Origin: an uncultured Eubacteriales bacterium
Lineage (GTDB): Bacteria > Bacillota > Clostridia > Oscillospirales > CAG-272
Reading direction: 5' to 3'
Assembly: GCA_910586545.1 (NCBI GenBank)
Contig: CAJUIQ010000013.1
Location: 1-45,023, forward strand
Length of the DNA: 45,023 nt
Part shown: in pieces, positions 39,551 to 45,023 of the stretch
How positions within the stretch are numbered: position 1 is the first letter of the stretch
Layout: each line of letters begins with the position of its first letter
Translations under genes and position numbers: made by a program
The notes under the pieces: generated by a model
What the model was told of the DNA's origin: nothing
The model's database searches: none
What the model saw: the letters and a program-made list of their open reading frames with translations, nothing else

Positions 39551-40477
39551 ATGGCAGCTATTACCGCAAAAATGGTAGCAGATCTCCGCGCTAAAACAGG
39601 CGTTGGAATGATGGAATGCAAAAAAGCATTGAACGAATCAGGCGGCGACTTTGATGAAGCAGTAAAAATTCTGCGTGAAAAGGGTCTGTCCGTAGCAGCA
39701 AAGAAGGCTGGCAGAATTGCCGCCGAAGGCGTTGTTGATATTATGGTAGAAGGCGATTGTGCTGTAATGATCGAGGTAAACGCAGAAACAGACTTTGTTG
39801 CAAAAAACGAAACCTTTAAAGAGTTTGTTCGCGGTATTGAAAAAGCAATTCTCGCAGGCAAGCCGGCAACGATTGAAGAGTTGCTTGCTCTGCAGTATGA
39901 CGACAGCTTCACGGTAGACGCAAAACTGAAGGATATGATCTTCACCATCGGCGAAAACATGAACATCCGCCGTTTTGAAATTGTTGAAGGCATCTTCTCT
40001 ACCTATATCCACGGTGCAGGCACCACAGGCGTTATTGTAAAATTCAACACAGACGCCGATACCGCCGCAAAGCCTGGCTTTGCAGAATTTGCGAAAAATA
40101 TTGCGCTGCAGATCGCGGCTGGTTCTCCTCCCGCCTATGTAACACGGGATCAGGTTCCCGCTGCTGCTGTTGAGGAAGAGAAGCAGGTATTGATCGCACA
40201 GATCAAAAATGATGAAAAAAATGCCAACAAGCCGGATGCAATTATTGAAAAAATGGTTACTGGTAAGATTGGTAAATTCTATCAGAGAGAATGTCTGGTT
40301 GAGCAGGGCTATGTAAAGGACGACAGTATGTCTGTAGGTCAGTACATGGAAGCGACTGCAAAAGAACTGGGCGGTGCGATTTCTGTAGACAGCTTCTATC
40401 TTTATGAAAAAGGCGAAGGCCTGGAAAAGAAAGAAGACAACTTCGGCGACGAAATCGCTGAGATGCTGAACAAATAA
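39551..40477 (+). CDS. tsf: Elongation factor Ts
   Basis: The 308-residue protein has the TDVGF-like EF-Tu contact (here AETDFVAKNE), the N-terminal UBA-like domain (VADLRAKTGVGMMECKKAL) and the coiled-coil/C-terminal part that ends EIAEMLNK. It exchanges GDP for GTP on EF-Tu. GAAAGG lies about 14 nt before the ATG. A terminator follows directly, so it is not cotranscribed with pyrH. Confidence 0.96.
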   Translation: MAAITAKMVADLRAKTGVGMMECKKALNESGGDFDEAVKILREKGLSVAAKKAGRIAAEGVVDIMVEGDCAVMIEVNAETDFVAKNETFKEFVRGIEKAILAGKPATIEELLALQYDDSFTVDAKLKDMIFTIGENMNIRRFEIVEGIFSTYIHGAGTTGVIVKFNTDADTAAKPGFAEFAKNIALQIAAGSPPAYVTRDQVPAAAVEEEKQVLIAQIKNDEKNANKPDAIIEKMVTGKIGKFYQRECLVEQGYVKDDSMSVGQYMEATAKELGGAISVDSFYLYEKGEGLEKKEDNFGDEIAEMLNK

Positions 40478-40482
40478 AGTAT

Positions 40483-40512
40483 AAAAAAGGCCGGGGAATC
40501 CCCGGTCTTTTT
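40483..40512 (+). terminator. Terminator of rpsB-tsf
   Basis: The hairpin AAAAGGCCGGGG / CCCCGGTCTTTTTT with an AAT loop starts 6 nt after the tsf stop. Confidence 0.9.
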
Positions 40513-40808
40513 TATTTTCAGATGCACCGTTATCCGCTTAAATAAATTACTGCTAATAGTAAATACAAAGACAATCTGGACATCCTATTATTATATCATG
40601 ATTTTAAACTGCACAAAGTGCAGTCAGCCGCGACAGCGGAGGCAGGCGACAGCGCTGTTGCAAATCAGTCGTCAATAGCCGGGCGATTATATCTTCTTTC
40701 TATGTAAAATCATAAATATGTATTACCTAATATATACGTTTTTATAAATCATCCCTATAATCAATTTCGTGTATCAAGCAATACATGATGGAGGGGTGTG
40801 TTTTTGCT
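40513..40808. other. Gap before the regulator pair, mostly featureless
   Basis: AT-rich sequence without an obvious gene. It contains a perfect short palindrome CTGCACAAAGTGCAG (40609-40623), a direct repeat GCGACAGCG twice within about 25 nt, and a TATAAT (40756-40761) about 50 nt before the XRE gene as a likely -10. Confidence 0.5.
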
Positions 40809-41057
40809 ATGGAAAAGATCAAGCAGGATTTAAATATTGGAAAGAATATACAGAAATTGCGTAAGGAACGTCATCTTTCACAAAAGGATGTAACGATTCA
40901 AATGAATCTACGCGGCCGTATGATCTCTGTATCTGGATACGCCCACATTGAACAAGGCAGACAAAATTTGTACGTCAGTGATCTGATGATGCTAAAAGAA
41001 ATCTTGGACGTGTCATATGAAGACTTCTTCAAAGGTCTCACGCCAGAAAAGGAGTAA
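40809..41057 (+). CDS. XRE-family helix-turn-helix regulator
   Basis: The 82-residue protein is almost entirely an XRE DNA-binding domain: NIGKNIQKLRKERHLSQKDVTIQMN, SVSGYAHIEQGRQNLYVSDL and LKEILDVSYEDFF. Such proteins usually act as dimeric repressors. ATG 40809 is preferred since the domain starts there; GGAGG is about 13 nt upstream and the leading eight codons are unlikely to belong. The RHH gene starts 7 nt downstream. The local sequence is AT-rich compared with the ribosomal neighbours, which suggests later insertion. Confidence 0.9.
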   Translation: MEKIKQDLNIGKNIQKLRKERHLSQKDVTIQMNLRGRMISVSGYAHIEQGRQNLYVSDLMMLKEILDVSYEDFFKGLTPEKE

Positions 41058-41064
41058 TCAAAAA

Positions 41065-41226
41065 ATGAAGGTACAGAAAAAACAGATCAGTATTACGCTA
41101 GATGCTTCTGTTTTAAATAAGACTCGCATTCTAGCATTAGAAGAAGACCGCTCTTTGTCAGGATATATCAATTATGTACTGAAATTACATACGGAAAAAG
41201 CGTGCCGCAGCATTGAGCGAAAATAG
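41065..41226 (+). CDS. Ribbon-helix-helix (CopG/Arc-like) small protein
   Basis: The 53-residue protein begins with the strand KQISITLDASVLNK and continues with the helix KTRILALEEDRSLSGYINYVL, a ribbon-helix-helix layout. It would dimerise and bind DNA. AAAGGAG lies about 8 nt before ATG 41065. With the XRE gene it forms a two-gene unit closed by a terminator. No toxin-like partner is visible, so a toxin-antitoxin system is not supported. Confidence 0.75.
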   Translation: MKVQKKQISITLDASVLNKTRILALEEDRSLSGYINYVLKLHTEKACRSIERK

Positions 41227-41237
41227 CAAGTTTTTTT

Positions 41238-41267
41238 AAAAAGCCCCAGGCTCATTCTGGGGCTTTT
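41238..41267 (+). terminator. Terminator of the XRE-RHH pair
   Basis: AAAAGCCCCAG / CTGGGGCTTTT with a GCTCATT loop. Confidence 0.9.
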
Positions 41268-41557
41268 GGTGTTGCTTCAAGATTGTCTCACTGATTCATA
41301 TATAAACTGCTCTTGATGGCGCGCGGGTTAGATGCCGCAGCGGGTAGATTTTTGGATTTTTTATCTAAATTTATTTTATATAAATTCTCCTCAATTAAGA
41401 AAATACTTTAAAATATTTTAATAATTATTCCGTACTTACCTTCCTTCTCTCCAAATATAGAAAAAACTATTTACAAATTCTATATTTTGCAGTAGAATAT
41501 AGAAAGTATGATGAATTATGATTCATCCATTTTATAGCAATGGAAAGGTATGTTTGC
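41268..41557. other. Gap before pyrH
   Basis: AT-rich run with no gene. Apart from the pyrH promoter I see only a GC-rich patch around 41318-41348 and an AT palindrome-like stretch near 41398-41425. Confidence 0.5.
41470..41498 (+). promoter_or_regulatory. Promoter of pyrH-frr-uppS-cdsA-dxr
   Basis: TTTACA (41470-41475), 17 nt, TAGAAT (41493-41498), about 60 nt before the start. Confidence 0.7.
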
Positions 41558-42283
41558 ATGAGCGTGTCATTTAAGCGCGTCCTGCTGAAGCTGTCCGGCG
41601 AAGCCCTGACAGCGAAAGATGGGATCATCGATTATGAATATGTTCAAAAAATCGGTCAGGTAGTTGGCCGGTGTATGAAAGAAGGCGCCGAGATCGCCAT
41701 TGTAGTAGGCGCTGGCAACATCTGGCGGGGCCGTCAGGGATTGGACATGGACCGAGTTCGGGCGGATCAAATGGGAATGCTGGCCACCACCATTAATGCC
41801 CTAGCTATCCAGGATGCGTTCCTCTCTCAAGGAGTGGACACAGTCGTTTTCACTGCCAACGAAATGCCTGCATTTGGAGAATTTTATACCCAAAGGGATG
41901 CAATTCACGCGCTGGAATCCGGCAAGGCGGTGGTGCTAGGCGGAGGCACGGGGAATCCCTTCTTCTCTACAGATACGGGCGCAGTACTCCGGGCTGTGGA
42001 AATTCAGGCGGATGTGGTTCTAATGGCCAAAAACATCGATGGTGTATATACCGCCGATCCAAGAAAAGACCCCAATGCAAAAAAGCTGGATGAAACCACT
42101 TACGACTATATCTTGTCCAACCATCTGGGCGTAATTGATATGACGGCAGCAAGTCTCGCTATGGATAACGATCTGCCTCTGTATTTGTTTGGACTGGATA
42201 AAGAAGAAAATATCTATCGGGTAATCAAAGGCGAAAAAATGGGAACCATTGTAAATAATAAGGTAAAGGAGAGCGTACAATGA
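41558..42283 (+). CDS. pyrH: UMP kinase
   Basis: The 241-residue amino-acid-kinase fold enzyme carries RVLLKLSGEAL, VVGAGNIWRG, GGGTGNPFFSTDT and the DPRKDPNA segment. It phosphorylates UMP to UDP and is allosterically regulated by GTP/UTP in bacteria. ATG 41558 has AAAGG 9 nt upstream, and the frame six codons earlier adds no conserved residues. It overlaps frr by 4 nt. Confidence 0.96.
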   Translation: MSVSFKRVLLKLSGEALTAKDGIIDYEYVQKIGQVVGRCMKEGAEIAIVVGAGNIWRGRQGLDMDRVRADQMGMLATTINALAIQDAFLSQGVDTVVFTANEMPAFGEFYTQRDAIHALESGKAVVLGGGTGNPFFSTDTGAVLRAVEIQADVVLMAKNIDGVYTADPRKDPNAKKLDETTYDYILSNHLGVIDMTAASLAMDNDLPLYLFGLDKEENIYRVIKGEKMGTIVNNKVKESVQ

Positions 42284-42834
42284 AACTGGACAATAAACCT
42301 TACGAAGAAAAGATGCAGAAAACCATCACCGTATACGAGGGTCAGCTGGACACGGTCCGCGCAGGTAGAGCCAATACCGCTGTTCTCAACGGCATTGATG
42401 TTGAGTATTACGGCACACCTACCGCCATCAACCAGATGGCAGAGGTAAAGGTTACGGACGCCCGCACAATTGCCATCACCCCCTGGGATGTTACTACTGT
42501 AAAAAGTATCGAAAAAGCCCTGCTGGCTTCTGAGCTGGGAATCACACCCCAGTCTGACGGTAAGGTGATCCGCCTACTCTTTCCGCAGCTAACAGAGGAA
42601 CGCCGTAAGGAAATGACCAAACAGGTTGCAAAAATGGGCGAGGATACAAAAGTATCGATTCGCAATATTCGTCGGGACGCTATCGACAAGGCGAAGGAGC
42701 TTAAAAAGAGCGGCGAAATGACTGAGGATGAGCAAAAGCAGTCTGAAAAGGCCATCCAGGATCTGACAGACAAATATATAAAGGAAGTGGACGCAGTAAC
42801 CGCAAAGAAAAATGCGGAGATCATGGATATCTGA
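42280..42834 (+). CDS. frr: Ribosome recycling factor
   Basis: The 184-residue three-helix-bundle protein has the typical N-terminal KMQKTITVYEGQLDTVRAGR, GTPTAINQMA, the INVT-like segment ITPWDVTTVKSIEKAL, and C-terminal EDEQKQSEKAIQDLTDKYIKEVD. It splits post-termination ribosomes with EF-G. The ATGA overlap with pyrH gives translational coupling. A hairpin-rich gap of 118 nt separates it from uppS. Confidence 0.96.
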   Translation: MKLDNKPYEEKMQKTITVYEGQLDTVRAGRANTAVLNGIDVEYYGTPTAINQMAEVKVTDARTIAITPWDVTTVKSIEKALLASELGITPQSDGKVIRLLFPQLTEERRKEMTKQVAKMGEDTKVSIRNIRRDAIDKAKELKKSGEMTEDEQKQSEKAIQDLTDKYIKEVDAVTAKKNAEIMDI

Positions 42835-42851
42835 TCCGGCGAATACAACCT

Positions 42852-42885
42852 CCCCCGACGCCGCGGAGATCCGGGGCATCGGGGG
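42852..42885 (+). promoter_or_regulatory. Hairpin between frr and uppS
   Basis: CCCCCGA (42852-42858) and TCGGGGG (42879-42885) pair with extra inner GC pairs. No T run follows. It may stabilise or separate the mRNA segments. Confidence 0.45.
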
Positions 42886-42924
42886 ATTCTTGTTGTACTG
42901 CGCTGCAAACGAAACAAGGAGATT

Positions 42925-42943
42925 GCCGGCAGGAAAAGCCGGC
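42925..42943 (+). promoter_or_regulatory. Small GC hairpin at the uppS translation start
   Basis: GCCGGC repeats at 42925-42930 and 42938-42943 enclose AGGAAAA, the only Shine-Dalgarno-like sequence near the uppS start. If formed, it would expose that site in the loop or restrict it. Confidence 0.4.
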
Positions 42944-42952
42944 AGAGACCAT

Positions 42953-43693
42953 ATGTTTTTCAAGAAAAAGAGGGCTGGACGGGACATACAGTCCGCCGAT
43001 ATGCATAAAATCGTACAGGAGTCAGGGCTTTCCCACATTGCCTTTATCATGGACGGTAACGGACGATGGGCCACGAGCCGGGGACTTCCCAGGGAGGCTG
43101 GGCACAGCGTGGGAGTCAAGGTCTTCAAAAAGACGGTAACCCTATGCCGAGACTACGGCATAAAAACCGTTACCACCTATGCCTTTTCTACAGAAAATTG
43201 GAAACGTCCGGAAAATGAGATTCGAGAAATTATGCGTCTGCTGGATACCTATATTAAAGAGGCGCAGGACGACAACGAAAAAAACCGGATTCGCTATATT
43301 TTTCTAGGTGACAGAACGAGACTGGATCCAAGAATCCAGGAAAAGTGCACCTTTTTGGAAAGTCTAACCCGTGACAATCCCCTGACGCTGAATATTGCGC
43401 TTAACTACGGAGGCAGAGACGAAATCACTCAGGCGTGTAACGCCTTGGCTGTAAAAGGCAGCACAATCACAGAAGAGGACATCGCCTCCCATCTGTACAC
43501 GCGGGAAAGTCCGGATCCGGATTTGATCGTACGAACCGGAGGAGAATACCGCCTCTCTAATTTTCTATTGTGGCAGGCCGCATATGCGGAACTATATTTC
43601 ACAGACTGCCTGTGGCCGGATTTCGACGACATAGAACTACGACGCGCAATTCTTGCATTTTCCGGAAGAAAGCGCCGGTTTGGAGGCGTGTAA
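42953..43693 (+). CDS. uppS: Isoprenyl (undecaprenyl diphosphate) transferase
   Basis: The 246-residue cis-prenyltransferase has the signature HIAFIMDGNGRWA, the AFSTENWKRP block, ALNYGGRDEI and the C-terminal DLIVRTGGEYRLSNFLLWQ. It makes the C55 lipid carrier for peptidoglycan and wall polymers. ATG 42953 places HIAFIMDGNGRWA in its usual position. The ribosome binding site is weak and lies in a small hairpin (42925-42943). CdsA follows after 52 nt. Confidence 0.95.
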   Translation: MFFKKKRAGRDIQSADMHKIVQESGLSHIAFIMDGNGRWATSRGLPREAGHSVGVKVFKKTVTLCRDYGIKTVTTYAFSTENWKRPENEIREIMRLLDTYIKEAQDDNEKNRIRYIFLGDRTRLDPRIQEKCTFLESLTRDNPLTLNIALNYGGRDEITQACNALAVKGSTITEEDIASHLYTRESPDPDLIVRTGGEYRLSNFLLWQAAYAELYFTDCLWPDFDDIELRRAILAFSGRKRRFGGV

Positions 43694-43745
43694 TCAATAT
43701 GGGACGGCGCTCCAATCGTCCTATGATTAGAATGGAGATTTTCGT

Positions 43746-44582
43746 ATGTTAAAACGTATTATCACCGGCGTAATTGCCGCCGGCCTTTTAGCCCTTGTGT
43801 GTATATTTGCTAACGGAGTCGTGTTCTCCGTTGCGTTCGGACTGCTTGCTCTTTTAGGCGTTTATGAAATGTTGGGCTGCATTGGCGCTCGCCGCAATTT
43901 TACCATCGCTTTGTGTATGTACACTATGACCATTCTCTCTGTAATATTGGTACACACGGTAAGCAGCCATTCTCTCTATATAACCGCTTTTGCTGGTATT
44001 CTGTTCTGCGTGCTGTTGATTCTGTTTGCCTCGGCGGTATTTTCTGAAGGACGCGTGCCTGTAGACAAGGTGTGTATTGCTTTCACTACCTGCGCCTATG
44101 TGCTTACCGGATTTATTTCCATCATCCTTCTGCGGGATATGAAAATGGGAAAATATATTTATCTGCTGGCCTTCATCGGCCCCTGGATTTCCGACACCTT
44201 TGCGTATTTTACCGGCATGCTGCTGGGAAAACACAAGCTTATTCCCTCCGTCAGCCCGAAAAAAACTATTGAAGGAAGCCTGGGCGGTATTTTGTTCTGC
44301 ATTATCGGCTGTATAGTATATGGATACGCGGTCAAAAGTATCTCTGGAGGCGCAGCAGAATTTCATGTCGCATTTCTGGCCCTGCTGGGTCTGGTTATAT
44401 CCATAGTATCCCAAGTGGGAGACTTGATTTTCTCTCTGATCAAGCGGCGGTATGATATCAAGGATTACGGGTTTATTTTCCCCGGCCACGGCGGCGTGCT
44501 GGACCGGTTCGATAGTGTGATCGCTACAGCGCCACTGATTCTAATCGCCTGCGAATCCTTGGTAAAAATGAATCTAATGTAA
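43746..44582 (+). CDS. cdsA: Phosphatidate cytidylyltransferase
   Basis: The 278-residue integral membrane protein with about eight hydrophobic segments carries SPKKTIEGSLGG and the signature GDLIFSLIKRRYDIKDYG, ending with PGHGGVLDRFDS. It makes CDP-diacylglycerol for phospholipid synthesis. GGAG lies about 9 nt before the ATG. It stands between uppS and dxr, the conserved order. Confidence 0.95.
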   Translation: MLKRIITGVIAAGLLALVCIFANGVVFSVAFGLLALLGVYEMLGCIGARRNFTIALCMYTMTILSVILVHTVSSHSLYITAFAGILFCVLLILFASAVFSEGRVPVDKVCIAFTTCAYVLTGFISIILLRDMKMGKYIYLLAFIGPWISDTFAYFTGMLLGKHKLIPSVSPKKTIEGSLGGILFCIIGCIVYGYAVKSISGGAAEFHVAFLALLGLVISIVSQVGDLIFSLIKRRYDIKDYGFIFPGHGGVLDRFDSVIATAPLILIACESLVKMNLM

Positions 44583-44597
44583 TTGGGCAGCGCACAT

Positions 44598-45023
44598 ATG
44601 GAGAGAAAGAAAAAAGCGGCTGTTCTGGGTGCTACAGGATCTGTAGGAACCCAGGCGTTGGAGGCCCTTAAAAATACAGATATGGAGATTGCCCTCCTTA
44701 CTGGCGGGCAGAATCTCTCTCTTTTGGCAAAACAAATTTGCACCTTTCGGCCAACATTGGCAGCCGTCCCTACCAAGGAAGCTGCCGACCGGCTGCGAGA
44801 TATGCTGCCGGGAAGCGGCACCCGCATTTTAGGAGGCGGGAACGCGGTGTGCGAGGGAATCCGGGAATGTGGCGCGGATCACTTTATCCATGCGATTTCT
44901 GGTATGGCAGGCATCCCCCCCGCTCTTGCTGCGGCCGACACCGGCGCACGTATTGCTATGGCCAACAAAGAGGCAATCATTGCAGCAGGGCACCTCATCT
45001 ACGACAGATTGGCAAAATCCAGA
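44598..45023 (+). CDS. dxr: 1-deoxy-D-xylulose 5-phosphate reductoisomerase, partial
   Basis: The first 142 codons are visible and the frame is open to the right edge. They contain the NADPH-binding motif LGATGSVGTQAL at the start and the conserved HAISGMAGIPPAL...MANKEAIIAAG segment near residues 105-133. DXR makes MEP from DXP in isoprenoid synthesis, the pathway that supplies uppS. The ATG at 44598 lies 15 nt behind cdsA, and no strong ribosome binding site is visible, so coupling is likely. C-terminal domains lie outside the window. Confidence 0.93.
   Translation, partial: MERKKKAAVLGATGSVGTQALEALKNTDMEIALLTGGQNLSLLAKQICTFRPTLAAVPTKEAADRLRDMLPGSGTRILGGGNAVCEGIRECGADHFIHAISGMAGIPPALAAADTGARIAMANKEAIIAAGHLIYDRLAKSR

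Noticed and set aside
40609..40665. Attachment site or origin in the tsf-XRE gap
   Set aside because: Only one short palindrome and a 9-bp direct repeat exist. There is no integrase gene, tRNA or duplicated flank in the window.
40809..41226. Toxin-antitoxin module
   Set aside because: Both proteins look like DNA-binding regulators. No toxin fold is apparent in either.

Overview
The window looks like a chromosomal stretch from a Gram-positive, spore-forming member of the Clostridia (Firmicutes). The evidence is sequence based. Housekeeping genes carry strong AGAAAGG/GGAGG ribosome binding sites, several promoters are sigma-A type, and there is a large SRP RNA of the Gram-positive kind directly before dnaX. 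NrdR and HPr kinase are present, as are a SpoIIQ-like M23 protein behind a sigma-F-like promoter and a LysM-GH18 spore-cortex-type enzyme. GC content is moderate. I see no IS element, prophage, CRISPR array or tRNA.

Layout. 1-3290 is an accessory surface/secretion block on the minus strand: an 18-codon mini-gene with its own promoter and terminator, two lipoproteins sharing an almost identical 5' module, a 22-codon ORF, and an M23 peptidase with a growing His/Cys repeat array that runs off the left edge. 3468-6444 (plus) holds comM, a small unknown, a rhomboid protease and a DUF4180 protein. 6497-10714 holds DUF421, nrdR, the SpoIIQ-like protein, a conserved protein with possible distant ThyX similarity, and a cation diffusion facilitator. 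10758-16079 (minus) is a four-gene cluster, asnB-like, ATP-grasp D-aspartate ligase-like, Asp/Glu racemase and murE. It reads as a pathway for a lysine-type peptidoglycan with a D-Asp/D-Asn cross-bridge. 16426-18355 holds mtlD and a family-4 uracil-DNA glycosylase. 18413-22196 (minus) is a flotillin operon (DUF1836, NfeD, acidic membrane protein, flotillin) behind a perfect consensus promoter. 22365-27534 holds a phosphoesterase, three small unknown genes behind a sigma-K-like promoter, a PAS-like protein, a DUF4015-like protein and a PrsA-like foldase.

27723-32989 (plus) is hprK, SRP RNA, dnaX-ybaB-recR and NADP-isocitrate dehydrogenase. 33042-36886 carries glycolysis genes: fba (minus), pyk (plus) and eno (minus). 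37083-38381 is the LysM-GH18 enzyme, followed by an unassigned structured RNA-like element. 38760-45023 is the classical rpsB-tsf-pyrH-frr-uppS-cdsA-dxr series, interrupted between tsf and pyrH by a small XRE/ribbon-helix-helix regulator pair. dxr is cut by the right edge.

Taken together, the cell-wall theme is strong: murE, racemase, D-Asp ligase, amidotransferase, uppS and two M23 peptidases. The most coherent system is the D-aspartate cross-bridge cluster. The least explained parts are the left-edge surface block, a 58-bp element repeated in two leaders, and the structured element at 38397-38513.
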